64,000 nt of DNA, taken from the NCBI GenBank assembly GCA_027946555.1, contig JAPEVC010000155.1, forward strand, positions 1 to 64,000. The letters are read 5' to 3'. The translations under genes were made by a program, and so were the position numbers. The notes under the pieces were generated by a model that saw nothing but the letters and a program-made list of their open reading frames with translations, did not search any database and had not been told where the DNA came from. How positions within the stretch are numbered: the first letter of the stretch is position 1; each line of letters begins with the position of its first letter. This stretch comes from Gnomoniopsis sp. IMI 355080. Taxonomy: Eukaryota > Ascomycota > Sordariomycetes > Diaporthales > Gnomoniaceae. Below, in pieces: positions 35,474-47,641 of the stretch.

Positions 35474-36576
35474 TTATCCTATATACTTGAGCACTCCAAT
35501 CGCCGCAGCAAAGGTAGCGACCATAGTGACCAAGCTCGACGTTGACAGCAAAGCCAACCCGCTAATCCCATGACCAGAAGTGCAGCCACCTGCGAGCCGT
35601 GATCCCACCGCCATGAGGAATCCACCCGCAAAAGCCCTGCCTGTACCGGGGCCACTCTCTCCCATCCTAGGCGTCAAGTCCGGTCGCCAAGCGGCCAGCG
35701 CCCAAGCGCCACCCATCATAGCCGCTGCAAACACCATTGCAGATGTCCCAGGCCGTGCCGCCGCTCCCCGACGTCGTCCGCCCTTTGCCGTGTAGATCAC
35801 CCATTCACCTAGCTGCTCATAGCACGTCGAAACGCCGACGAGCGACCCGCGCAACAGCAGCGAAACCATCTGTGCGCCGCCAATCAGCAAGCCGCCTGTT
35901 ACGGGGCTGATGGGCGACCACGCGGTCGGCATCTTGGTAGCCACCACATAGACTGCGAGGACAAGCACCATCTCACAGAGTAGAAACGTGGTCGTACGAC
36001 CCAGCCCCAACGCATGCGGGAGGCTCGTAGATGGTGGCCGCCGCAACAACACAGCAGGAGCGTGAGACTGGGTGCTGGGACGTCTTCGTCGTTCAGCGAC
36101 CCAAGGCCTAAGGAACCCAGCCCAGATGATGCCGCCGGTGCAAGCTCCAGTGACGGTGGCGGGCGCAGAGGGAATGCCTAGCGCGAGCTGCGGGAAGACC
36201 ATGCCAGGGCACGAAGAGGAGAGGGCCATGCCGGCGCCGAGGAGGAGGCCGCCAATGATATTGCCATCTATGGCAGTGTTGAAGAGACCTGTGGAGGACC
36301 ACGAGCGTGGTTGCGGGACGGCGTAGTTGAATTGGCGGAGGACCTCGGTGGCGAGACTGTAAGGGTGTAAGTTATATGTGAGAATTCAGGTGGGGAGGGG
36401 AAGTAGGAAAATTTTAAAAGAATAATGACTTACGCGGTGGTGCCTGTAGCAGTAAGAAATGTCTGCACCATGTTCCATTGCTGCAACGAGAACTGCGAGG
36501 CTATCAGACGAGGCTGATACATACTTGAACTGACAAGGCTGGCCCCAAAGGCCGCGCCGGTAACAATCGTATCCAT
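35474..36576 (-). CDS. YeeE/YedE family membrane transporter (thiosulfate-type)
   Basis: An integral membrane protein of the family whose bacterial member YeeE/TsuA takes up thiosulfate. Exons on the minus strand: 36576-36434 and 36356-35474; 1026 nt, 341 residues. There are many hydrophobic segments (about nine). The characteristic small-residue cysteine motifs are present: ALSSSCPGMVF in the first half and GSRLAGGCTSGHGISGLALL near the C-terminus. The start MDTIVTGAAFGASLV is the usual one; the frame stays open upstream, but that sequence is not family-like. Substrate is inferred from the family and could be another sulfur compound. Confidence 0.85.
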
Positions 36577-37322
36577 TCCGCAAAGCAAAGATATTATGGC
36601 AAGACGGCTTTCCAAAATCCTTCGGTCAGCGATACCTAGGCTAAAGAGTATAGAAGATCCGAAGGGGAGAGAGGTCGCCTTAAAAATACGTTTGTCAGTT
36701 GGCTCTTGTGGCCACCGGCCAGCAAAGCACATTGCCTTGCCCGCCGAACAAATCGCGACATCATTGGAAGCCGCTGCGGAACCTGCTAGGCTTTCTTGTT
36801 GGCAAAGGCCGAAGTGGAGACATAAAGAGAACGCCGAGGAGGCGGCAAACATTAGCACATCTCTAATATACCCGAGTCGGGAGTACTTGGACCGCTACTT
36901 ACTTTGCAGGTTCTTAGTTTAAGATGTCGGCCTTAGGATTGCCGTGGGTCTTGGGAGTCAGCCAGCCTTGTGGTCGAGAATGAGCTGTCTTTTTCACAAC
37001 CTGACAGACACATACATACATATGAATAAATTTGGATCGGGAAAAACCTGCATAAGTATTTCCCTAGCTTCACAGTACAGCCCATGTCTCCAAAGGAGAC
37101 GTATATTCCCCGGTGCCCGGCCAAGCCCATCTTCGATTTCAGCTGCGGCTACCCGCAAGTCCTTGGTCGGCGACGAGGCCCAAGCTCATGACAAAGAAGA
37201 GAGTTTCATCAAGGAGATCCGTTCGGCGACCACGGCGAAGATTGGTAGCGCATGAACCCACCCCCACCCCCCTCGAGAGGGGATTTGACTTGCCTGCCAA
37301 ACGCGCCGCCAAAAAAAAAAGG
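36577..37322. other. Intergenic region
   Basis: This is the upstream flank of the YeeE/YedE gene and the 3' flank of the RidA-type gene. An A-run at 37311-37320 follows a C-rich stretch. No gene seen. Confidence 0.65.
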
Positions 37323-37839
37323 TTAGCAAGTGGCCTTGCTCGATTTTGTCCTCGCGGTAACCTCAATCTCAATCTTCATCGCCTCGTCCATCAAGCCAGC
37401 CACAATCATCGTTGCCGCAGGCCGGATCTCGCCCAACCACTTCTGCAACACGGGCCACGTCTTGGGAAAGTCTTGTCTGTCGGGTAGGATATACCGCACC
37501 CGCACAATGTCCGCGACCTCTGCGCCAGCTCCCTGCAGCGCGGCTGCGATGTTGCGCATGCATTGCTCGGCCTGATCTGTCACGTCGTCTGAGATAGTTT
37601 GTGTTTTGTAGTCGTAGCTGTCCGAAGGGAGTGAGCTGTTGAATTCATTTCATTCTTGACTTGTCTTTTGGTAAGAGAAAAGTGGTTGGTTGGGAGATGG
37701 CGCAACGGTGCTCAACCGAATAGCACACTTACCCTGTGCACCCCGACACAAATACAAAGTCCCCATCAACGACAGCCCTGGAGTAGCCTATTTGAGCCTC
37801 AAAGGCGCTGCCGGAACTGATAAGTCTGCGAGAAGACAT
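37323..37839 (-). CDS. RidA/YjgF/YER057c/UK114 family protein
   Basis: A small trimeric enamine/imine deaminase-type protein. Exons on the minus strand: 37839-37733 and 37617-37323; 402 nt, 133 residues, the usual size. The N-terminus reads MSSRRLISSGSAFEAQIGYS and continues VDGDFVFVSGCTGYDY across the intron. The motif QAEQCMRNIAAALQGAGAEV and the RYILPDRQDF segment follow. The conserved glutamate-rich end appears as MKIEIEVTA. Near the expected arginine position the sequence reads IRPAATMIVAGL, so the substrate carboxylate-binding arginine of canonical RidA may be absent. A Rid subgroup outside RidA proper is likely. Confidence 0.88.
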
Positions 37840-38507
37840 CGTGATACATACACATATTAAGGTCGAGATTGACAAGATGTGAGTGGCTTGTTGAACTCAC
37901 TCAGGTGTGTGTCATACTTCAAGAGCTGGTATGCCGGTCCCACATACCTGAGCCAGCTAGGTGCCTTTACCTCCTCTCCCGATCTCGGGAATGTTGTCTA
38001 CCCACGTTTTGGTACTGCAGACGAGGGATGTTTACAGAAAGGTTTCTGTCACTACCAACAGCATCAGCAAACATGGAATAAGTCAAGTGGGCAAGCATCA
38101 GCATTGATCTCGTTTAAATTATAACCTTGTTGCAGCCCTGTCCTTAGCATACGGTGCCCTCAAACACTGCACCGAAGTAGTAGCTAAGCCGGTGCCACTC
38201 CGTTTCACCGCTTGTACCTAGATAGGTACTTACTGTTATGGATCGTCATCGGTTTTGCGTAGAATCCACCTGGCCATCCATTGGGAATCTAAAAGCGCCT
38301 CGTCCACCAAAAACTCCAACCCAGTCCTTACAAATACAATGGGCGCAACTCCAAACGCGGGACTTTTCACTTGATATTGGACCTTGCAATGCCTTTTCCC
38401 TTCATCTTGGCCCTGCTTGTTTCTTCTCCCACAATGTCCAGGTAGTTCGGGGCCCTGGGAAGGCCTCGGGTCTTGCCAGCTTCACCTTCTATGCTCTCAC
38501 TGGTTTC
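37840..38507. other. Intergenic region
   Basis: This is the upstream flank of the RidA-type gene and 3' flank of arp9. Two plus-strand short frames here have no support. Confidence 0.65.
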
Positions 38508-40739
38508 CTAGCCCAGCATAGAGTGTGTTCGTACGCCTTTGGGCCCGAGTTCACTGAAAAGTCATGTGTCAGCAATCATGCCCCATCTCACAGCCTAATT
38601 TGATGTAGGAACTCACTTAAAATCCACTCGGTTCAAACTCATCAACCTCTGAGCCTCCAGACCCTGTGCATCCATGTTATGGACGCAGAAGGCCAGTCTC
38701 GCCGCAACCAGCGAGCCTAGGAACATAGCCTCTTCAAAACCGTGCTTCGTCCATTCCGCCAAATAAGTCGGGGTGCCAGCCATTTTAATCGCCGTCGGCG
38801 TCTGGCTATGGAAATGGTGCGACGGAACCGGCTCGCCGGACTGCGATCCCGGTGCCGCACCTGGTGTCATCATACCAGGATGTTGTTGCTGCTGCTGCTG
38901 AGTTTGCTGCAGGCTTGCAGTGGTCGCGGCTTGCAGGAGTGGGTTGACACCCGACGAAGGCCCGGCCATCGTATGCGGGGGCCCGCTGAAGCTCCCTGTC
39001 GGCGTCTGACTACCAGTGCCCGAGGGTGTCGCCATATTCGACGGCAGCTCGGACGTGAACATGGTCGCACTGCTAGGCGAGACCAGATGCCGTGCCGTAA
39101 GGGTTTGCACAACGTTATCTTTGAGGCCACGGATGCGGCTGCCATTGCCCACAAAGACGATGTTCTCCCAGCAAGCGGGCCGCATGTACATCTCGTTGAT
39201 GTTTTGGATAGCTTCGTATATGGCTGTGGCAATACGATCGATCTCGGCGCGGTCTGCAAAGGTGAAGCGCTCAAGGCCGATTTCAATGTCCCTTCGGACG
39301 CGCTTCGGCTGCGGTTCTGAAGGCACTGCGGGCGCGGAGGTCGTCTCGGGCGGTGCCAGAAAGTTGTCGACCTTGAAAGGTTCGTTACTCGATTCTTCAG
39401 GCTCCTTTGGCTTCTCCGTTTCTGCAGCTGGCTGTGCGGCTGGATCTGAAGTTTCGTTAGGAACGGCAGGTACAGGCTCCTCCTCCTTTTTCTCGTCGCC
39501 GTTTGTAGCGCCATTTGCCTTTGGTGGTGGTGCAGAAGGTTCCTCTTGAATGATCTCCTCGTAATGGAAGACACTCTTCAAACGCTTGGAGTTTGGCAGT
39601 CGCAATGCTCGGCTGACCTCCGCAGCATCTGCAGCTGCCTTGTTCTTCTTTCCAGCCTTGGCCTTCTCAGCCTTCTCTTTCTCCTTCTTGGCGAGGAACT
39701 CCTTCGTTTGACCGCTCGTCACGATGTCCGCAATGTTGAGCACGCCGTCATTCGCGGCGGTCGACTCATCTCCGTCCTCTGCGTCTATAACGGCGGGTGC
39801 ATCGCCGACTGTCGTCCCGGAAGCTGCCGCCGCGGGCGCAGGGCCTGCGCCTGCGGCCGGCGCCTCTGGCTGCACGGCGTCCGTGGGCAACTCCATCAGC
39901 TCTGGGAGCTCAGGCGCATACGACAGCACCTCGCAAATATGGCTTTTCTTCAACTGCTCCGCCATCTCCTCCGTAAAGCCCTGCTCCTTGCCCTTCAGCA
40001 GCTCATACAGCTTCTTCGTAAACACATTGCCGCCACTAATCGCGCCATCGCCCACGACGTCGCGTACATCGCGTTGGCTGACTAGGCGATTTTCGTAGAT
40101 ACACGTGACATCAACCTTCTCATAGCCGATGTCGACTACAGTCAATGAGGGCCAGCGCAGGCCGTACTGGGTTGCGACGCCGCTGTGGAGCAAGCAGAGG
40201 GCGGGGGTCTTGGTCCTCTCAAAGATGTAGCGGGTAATGGCCTCACAGTCGGGGCGGGTCCATTGTGGGGAGGCCATAAGGACGATCGGGGTGTTGTGGT
40301 AGGTGGTTGTGAGCATGCTATGGACGTGGTCAAGGAAAGCAAGGAAAGCCTCCATGTTGACGATGGCGCCACCTGCAGGGTGGTTAGCTTATGCACTCCA
40401 TCACAACTCTGATAAAGACCAAATACTGAGTGTAGCTATGTACACAGACATTGCAGGCATACCTTGTAGGGGATACACAGCACCCTCTGTAGAATCTGGG
40501 TCCTCAACAATCTCCTCTTCTTCTTCAGCCTCCCCATTGATCGCGCCTTCAACCTTCTTTTTCCTGGTATAGGTCCGGTAGGGCCTCCAGTACGTAGCTT
40601 CGGCATCCCAAAACATGCGCGTTGGGAAGCGCTTCGAAGGCGGGGTGAGCTCGCTGCAGCCGAGCTGGGCCATGGTGGTCGACGAGCCGGGGCAGATCAC
40701 GAGGACCTGCTCTTCGCGCCATTTCGTCGAGCCCGACAT
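38508..40739 (-). CDS. arp9: Actin-related protein 9, chromatin remodelling subunit
   Basis: A nuclear actin-related protein of SWI/SNF- and RSC-type remodellers. Exons on the minus strand: 40739-40463, 40372-38617 and 38553-38508; 2079 nt, 692 residues. The N-terminal MSGSTKWREEQVLVICPG and the actin-fold segments (PIVLMASPQWTRPDCEAIT, TVVDIGYEKVDVT, ENIVFVGNGSRIRGL) place it. Long low-complexity Ala/Pro/Glu insertions separate the actin subdomains, as in other filamentous-fungal Arp9, and a Gln run lies near residue 600. The frame appears to stop at 38613, but that codon overlaps donor GTGAGT; splicing adds a 15-residue end, ELGPKGVRTHSMLG, with a good CTGAC branch and TTTTCAG acceptor. Confidence 0.92.
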
Positions 40740-41639
40740 GGTGATTGTGGTCGCAGCACCGGAGACAATTGATAAATTTGGAAACACCAAAGACAATCAG
40801 GCCACTAGTGAAGTATAGGTTGCGCGTCGCAGTGAGCAATTTGCCGAGGCGCGACTGTGAGTTGAGCAGCTTCAATGCCGACCTGAGGGTCGTCGACGGA
40901 GCTTCAAGCGCGACCGCGACGTGAGCCGCATCCAAAATTCCCTAGCTCGATCAACCCGAACCCTGACGTTCACTTGGGACCCCCTCCATCCATGACCCTA
41001 CAATAATATGCTTTCTGATCACTCAACTATCTGGGTGGCAGTCTTTACACTCATCGGTGTTCTCATTAATGGAGTACATCGCGTTGGAAAACTCTACAGT
41101 AACAACCGCGAGGATAGTAGACAACACGCACCGCAGAAAAAGAAGAAAACAGCTGTGTTTTTGGAAATTGGCCTGAAAATGACCTCGGGCAATGTACCCT
41201 AGCAAGTATACTTTGGTCGGGGATGTGAGAGACTTGATTACGGTCTCTAAATTTCCCTCAATAGTCAGTAATCATCTCAAATGTTCCAGATCCATAGAAG
41301 CCCGTAGTTCTTTCGAAGCAATAGTGCCAATGTAAGTCTGTTTGAAGAAAATATCTTGGGTATAAATGATAACCGGCTACCAAACGAGGGATCGATACCC
41401 AGTAGCGATGCAGTGACGTTAAACATTATACATAAACCACTGCCATTCGCCTCTCCCCATGGGCGAGAGAAGCCAATGTCCATGCCAGCTTTTTGTCCTC
41501 GATGGGACATGCCTCGACACTGCCCAGTCCCATTGAACGCCAATTGACCCCATTACCACCGACTCAAAGCCAAGCCAAAGACAACAACTCCAACCCTAGG
41601 CCCAGCCAAAACGAAAATTTTATTTTACAACCGCTTGCA
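40740..41639. other. Intergenic region
   Basis: This lies between the arp9 start and the end of the Ysc84-domain gene. Open frames are short and have no domain. Confidence 0.65.
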
Positions 41640-43947
41640 TCAAGACGACTCAACAACCAGTTCCCTGTCGTCCCGATGAGCGAGCTTCTCCGAGAAGCGC
41701 TCCTTTTCTAGAGTCTCTACCTCTTCTGGTTTCGGTGTGTGGGGCTCCCGCTCATCGCCGGAGGATGTGTGTCCAGATGTCTGCAACGTAGAAGGCGTCT
41801 TGGGCATGTCCTCCATGCTCAACCGGTGCGCCATGACTGTAGTGTAGATTGCGTGGCTCCGGTTACTATCGCCGGACTGTCGCTTGTCTGAATCCGATGT
41901 CTCGGTCTGATGCTCCGCTGGCGTTGCCGGTGTTACATTGGCTGCGACCTCCGGCTGCGACGACTTGATAACCCCATCCATACTGAGCACGTCGGAACTT
42001 TCAACGCTCGACTTCCTGGACCTGCCTGACTGGAAGGAGGCTCGGAGCGGACTCTTAGCCGGAATTTCGCCAAACTCGCTCCTACTCGACCTGGCCGGAC
42101 TTCTAAGAGGGACTGGCGGCGCAACACGCTTGGGAATGGTGACGAGCGCTCCCTTGGCGTGCGTGACCTGTGTAACCTGGGAAGACATTACAGCGGTACG
42201 AGCAGGCTGGACAGCTTGAACAGCCTTTGCTTCATACACCTCGTATATGACCGGCTCATCCTCACCGAATTCGTCTTCATCCTCATCCTCGTCCTCACCC
42301 GTGGCTTCATCCAGAGTGTCCATGCCAGTCTCATCTTCGGAATCGTCGTCTTCATCATCGGCGTCTTCATCACGCTCATCGACTGTTGACATTTCTTTGT
42401 TCAAATTCCTGAAAGTGTCCAGGTCTTTCGCAACAGTAGCAGCTGGAACAGTTGTTTCGATATTCACATCTGCGTCTCCTCCGACAGCCTTACCGGCTGT
42501 CTTCGTTTCTTCCTCCTGATGCTCCTGGCTCCAGCGCTTGATGGCACTATCATCGACTTGGGTGTAGTCGACTTCGACAGGCTCCATCACCACCGGGAGT
42601 TTGTCAACCGAATTCCAGTCGTGGCCATCCTCCGAGCTGGGCGTAGTAACGCGGGTATCGATTGTTGTCTGTGTGAACGCGTCCGTCATTCGACTAAAAG
42701 TCGTCCGGTTCGACATAGCGCTTGCCCGATTACTATTACTTTGGGTTCGCCAGGTATCGACACTCTGGCGGTGGTTGAAATTGCTGAACAAGGGACTCGT
42801 CGGATTCGGGTTGTACTCGAACTGACTACTCGCAGGCCGCAAGTTCGTTCCAGCCTCTCGGATCTCGAGGCCGGCCATCTCAAGTGCCTTCACTCCGAAA
42901 GGGTCCACGTCCTCGTTGTCAGGCACCCCGAATGCCGGTATCCCCGGTGACAGAGGCGATAGTAGTGATGAGGCCTCAATAACCGCATCACCTGGGGCTG
43001 GTTGTAGTGCAAGGTGTTCGAGCATGCGTGCGTCGAAATCCACCCGGCCTTCTGCAGATTTGATGACCTCGTACATGGTTTTGATTTCGGGCGAATCGAT
43101 GTGCGGCACCTTTCCACCGAGAATATCCAGCACCGAGGCGCTCCGGCCATAAAACCTGTGGTTTTCCGCAACGCGTTCGGTCACAAGCGATCCGTCGATG
43201 TTGACAGCCCTGTGTTCGCCTCTGGCTTTGACATATGTCAAAACTGCACTGTCCAAATCTTTGCCTGGGACCCGATTCTCAATCATGCCGGCGGACATTA
43301 CCGGTCCAACGGCGAGCTCGACATCGGCGCCGAGCGTCGTCTGTTCTCTGGTGAACATTTCCAGATCTGACAAGGAATTGATTACTAGAACGCAGTCGTA
43401 CACATCAACACCAATCACGAAACCCAATGCAGCAGTGTGGAGGAGAAGACCGGAGGGCGCGCTCCATGTCCCGTCAGATTTCCTCGCTACCAATATGCCG
43501 CTGCCTCCGCTACCGCTTTTCCAGAGTCCGGACCTCATACAAGAGAAGACTGCTAGACCGACAGCGTTCTGCACTATCCTCGGCGGAATCTTCTTCTTGA
43601 TTTGTCCTGACGAAATGGAAGAACGAGGCGAACCAATGGGATCGTCATGGTGGGCGATGTAACCTTCGGCTGTTGCGTGCGTTAGCGAACGGAGGGTCGG
43701 TATTCCACAGGAAGTCGTGACCAGACTGCAAGGGAAAAAGACCAAAAATCGACTTACTGCAGAATGAGTGGAGAATGCGTGAGGCCTTTTCGGTCTCTCG
43801 GTCCAAAGTGGTGGGCCAGTAGTCCTCTCGTACGCGGCGAGCAGGCGGTGCGGGTGGGTCGGCAGCTTTCGAGGCAGTGGTGGAGGCTGAGCCTCGCCTC
43901 GCCTTGGTATCGCGTGATGACGTCCAAAAAGAAGAGATGCGCTGCAT
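41640..43947 (-). CDS. Ysc84/SYLF (DUF500) domain protein, actin-patch associated
   Basis: Exons on the minus strand: 43947-43758 and 43669-41640; 2220 nt, 739 residues. The SYLF/Ysc84 domain occupies about residues 60-290, with the conserved AVFSCMRSGLWKSGSGGSGI, DGTWSAPSGLLLHTAALGF and DCVLVINSLSDLEMFTREQ. In yeast Ysc84/Lsb4 and SH3YL1 this domain binds phosphoinositides and actin. Here no SH3 domain follows. The C-terminal part is long and likely disordered, with an acidic run (about 500-530, Glu/Asp repeats) and proline-rich RVAPPVPLRSPARSSR, a candidate SH3 ligand. Related fungal proteins are annotated DUF500 or Las17-binding actin regulators. Confidence 0.88.
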
Positions 43948-45513
43948 GTTTGCAAGCTTGTCCGTGGGAAGAAGAACGATCAGGCCATGGGTTCAATTAG
44001 AAAATTATGGACAAAGGAATATTGTTGGCGCGTAGAAGCGAGCACAGCGTATTGCTTTGTAGGCAGCTCCTGCTATCTGTACTGGCCTCTCGGGTTTCTG
44101 GCCCCAGAAAACAGCGAGATGGAAGCCAAAAAAAGACAGGAGGCCAAAGCGCAGAGAACTGCGTAGGGTGTTTTGGTGGTGAATTAGAAGGGGCGTTCTC
44201 TAGGACGCGAACCGCAAGCCGAGGAGCAGGAATGCAATGTCTATCCGGATCACGGAACTGGTCGAACAGATCGATTCTGCTGCCGAAGGCGAGGACGGAA
44301 GGCAAGACGCAGCAGTTCCCCGCGACGCCACCGGGCCAATTGCACTGTTGTGCTGCTTGGTGGCTGGCTGGCTGGCTGGTTGCGATCGAAGATTTTTAGG
44401 GCAATAGGGTAGTGGCTTTGCAGTGCGGAATGGGTTGAGGCCAAAGCGGACCTAGTCGGAGGGCGGCCGGGGCTGCCGGAGGAATAGAAACCTGACGTCG
44501 AAACTTTGTGAAATTAGGCCAGGAGAGGGACAGTGTTTTGTAGCTGCAGGAGTGCACCAGCTCGTTGGGTTGGTTCTTTAGGTCACTAGGTCTGGGTCCC
44601 TGATTCCTGGAGGTGGCTGGCCGTTGTTGACGGCGTTCGGTTCCCAAAGCAAATTAGTGTTGTCGGGATAGCTATTTGTTTGGCACAAGTGCAGGCCAGT
44701 AAAACCCGGATGCCTTTTGCTTTTCGTGGAGAGGCTGCACACACAAGGCAGCGAGTGAGCGAGTGAGTTGAGAGTGAGTAGGTAGGTAAGGGTGGGTGTA
44801 TGTAGCATGCGCAGCATCAACAGCATCAACAGCCCAGGCTTGGGAGGCGTATGCGCCTGTCGTCTGACGTCGACAAGTCGTGTGGCATGTGCTTGTGTTG
44901 GTAGTGTCGTAGTGTCGCTGGTATTCTCTCCAGTCAGCCAAGCTAGCTGCCGGCTGCCAGTTCTACTAGCCTCTCACGTTGGTAGTGCACACGCCAAGAG
45001 TGAGGTGGCATGCGGGAAGGCGAGGTGGTGTCGTCGTGTGTGGTTCTGTGCCTGAGCGTTGTGACTGTCTTATGCAGGCTGCACAGGTCTGGCTAACACA
45101 ACCCCCTTCAGCTCCGTCAGCTTTCTCCTCACGACTCACGGGTGCGTCGGCTGGGGGTGGGGGCAGAAAGGAGAAAATAAAAACGTGGCGATGCAAAGCC
45201 AAGGCAGAGTGGGAAAAAAAAAAGGAAAAAAAGAGAGAAGAGTATAGAAAGCGAGGGTGGTGACGAGGAAAAGCTCCGAAAGCAGCCAAGGGTAGTTCGG
45301 GGTCAAACAAACGGTTTGCAGGGGAAGGGAAATGACCGCAGGCTGGCTGGCTGGCCAGGCTAGGCTTTGCTTTGCTTTGCTCTGCTCTGCCTTGCTCGGG
45401 CGGAGAGGTTGGAACGCAAATCAAGAGTTGGACAGGACCAGGAATCTTCGAAAGACAGACAGCGGGATCCTGCCATAATAATAATTAAAATAAAAAAGGG
45501 TCTTCCCATACAC

Positions 45514-45518
<5 letters not shown>

Positions 45519-45573
<55 letters not shown>
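45519..45573. repeat. AC dinucleotide microsatellite, about 27 units
   Basis: An uninterrupted AC run of about 55 bp, long enough to be length-variable between strains. Confidence 0.97.
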
Positions 45574-45575
<2 letters not shown>

Positions 45576-45854
45576 GAAAACCGATCCGCAGAATTGACTT
45601 CTGGAAATACCGTGGCGGGGCAGGGGCAACGTTTGTTGGCATCAGGACTTTGCGAAGCTTGTTTCTCGACGACAGACCAGACCAGACCCTTAGTATTGAC
45701 TACCTGGAGACAGAGTCATGCATATCTGTCTGTGTGTAGGTTCAGCTCTCCTACATCGTACCTTTTTTCTTTTCCTGACAGCCTGAGTCGTCCCTTTCGC
45801 TAGAGACCATGTGCGTCCGTAGGTAGCAAGGTACTGTAATCTATAACAATATGC

Positions 45855-45890
45855 CAATGTGTCAATGTGTCAATGTGCCAATGTGCCAAT
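45855..45890. repeat. 8-bp tandem repeat
   Basis: Four head-to-tail units of CAATGTGT or CAATGTGC plus a partial fifth. Units one and two end in T, three and four in C. Confidence 0.9.
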
Positions 45891-46185
45891 CTCGGCCCTC
45901 AATTCGACCACGACCTCTCTCTGAAACCCGCCTGCATTCCTCAATCGTTCATCTCCCCTCCACCCGCAATTCCACAAGAGATTGCTGAGGAACTCTGCGT
46001 TGCCTCACAGCCTCTTTCATGTGTCTAACCAATTGCTGGCCCCTTTCATGCATGCACTACACCACCCACCACCCACGAATTAGGGGTGGGGGGCAACCGC
46101 GGTAATAAGAAGAACCGACGCTTGGCTGGCTGGCCTCTCGAACGTACCGATCATCGATTGCTGTGCTGATGTCGACCATATTGCC

Positions 46186-46204
46186 TACATAGTAATACTA
46201 TGTA
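46186..46204. repeat. Perfect 9-bp inverted repeat with 1-nt centre
   Basis: TACATAGTA, one A, then TACTATGTA. It is followed directly by further TATG units. It is the most complete example of a motif that recurs in other intergenic parts of the window. Confidence 0.9.
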
Positions 46205-47641
46205 TGTATGTATCTATCATGAATCTAAAGTCTCTCCGATTTTTTCGTCATCGCCATCGGACTCCCGTATATTGGCTGCTTATACCTCCTCCTTCTCCAT
46301 TTGCGGGGCTGCCAGGTGACATTGAACCATCCAACAAGATCACCGATGGCACATGGCATAGTCGGTCCAGGTCGGTATCGATGTCGCACATGTCTCTCCC
46401 CTTACCCTCGGATCTCATGTCGTGATGTCTCCCCCCTCCCCTCCCCAATCTAATCCTAATTTCGCAACCTACTGCTACCATGTGCACCATGATCGCCCTC
46501 AATACCCGAATCTGCTCAAGCGAAGACACTACCGACCGCTTCCCGAGCAGATCAGGAGGTAGTTTGATCACCACTCGCCGATGATTACCGTGCAGTAGGG
46601 CCTCCCAAGAAGATGTACGCCGACTGGGGCCGACTGCTTGGCCATCCCTGGGCAAACGTCTCCACACTGTCCAAAGCATCACTGACCTCATACTTTTCCT
46701 ACTCAGTACACACCTGCTATGTAATACATGGTGGGTCGCCATTTCCGAACAGGGCCATCTGATCGTGGCCCAGCAAAGCTTGCCCCGGCAAAGGGAACCA
46801 CTTTTACGTTTCCAGTTTCATCACCTCACGAGCTCAGAGTTTCCCTCAGATGCGTTTCTCATACTGAGGATGAACGATCTGCGAACAAGTGCCGCACGAC
46901 GCGGAGACAATTCTGATACTGCCACAGAAGCTTAATAACACATGCGAATTATTGTTGAGCGCCGTGACATCCAAAACCCCAGATTTTCTAGATTTTCGAA
47001 GAGTCAGAAAACAATAATAAAAAAAACGAAGAGAAAAACGGCGATGTCTTTACTTCAGGGTAGTCCCCAGATGCAAGACGTTTGAGGGCCGCACTTGATA
47101 ATCTCGCCTAAAAACCTGGGGGGGCTTAGAGCGCAGGTACTATACGTGCGTGGTTAGCATTCCAAGAGGATCTATGAATAGGCTGCCAGAGCAAACCACA
47201 CGAACAACTTGGACGCGACGTCGTTGTCCCGTCGTCGTCGTCGTACAGACACGACTCACAGCGACACATGTAGACTGTGGCTGGACATGGTTGCGGAGGA
47301 AATGCTTGGCCAAGAAATATATCACCATTATTCCAAGCATGCCAATGCAGGCACGGGCTGACTGGTATGTCAACCCATGCCCACTGCGGGAATGTCGAAC
47401 TTGTTTGAACATGAATACTGTGAACGAAGGAAATTATTTTATTTGCTGTTACAATTCCGGATCAAGGTAGATCAGTCGGTGAAGCGAGTCGTCGCGAATT
47501 ATCACATTGCTTCTCTCATCCCATATGCGCTGCTTCGAAAGAAGGTTGGTCCGGTGTCCCAAGGCAGTAACGGCGTGCTATCGACGTTAACCTCCACCCG
47601 GTATATCTTGCGACCAGACAGTAAATACATGGCTTGCTGTT

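Larger units (their letters stand above)
43948..47641. other. Long intergenic region with microsatellites
   Basis: No gene supported in 3.7 kb. It contains GGCT-rich runs (44358-44383, 45340-45360), a purine-rich tract (45205-45255), the AC microsatellite, an 8-bp tandem repeat and a perfect palindrome at 46186-46204. A minus-strand frame at 46248-46742 has no domain. The left end should hold the promoter of the Ysc84-domain gene. Confidence 0.6.

Noticed and set aside
33896..37839. A functional cluster of MDR oxidoreductase, YeeE/YedE and RidA genes
   Set aside because: They share a strand but have separate 0.4-0.7 kb upstream regions and no obvious common pathway. Adjacency alone is not enough.
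38870..39574. 234-codon alternative frame
   Set aside because: Out-of-frame reading of the Arp9 low-complexity region, which is long and GC-rich.
46248..46742. 164-codon minus-strand frame
   Set aside because: No domain, no splice support, irregular composition and high Arg/His; considered chance.
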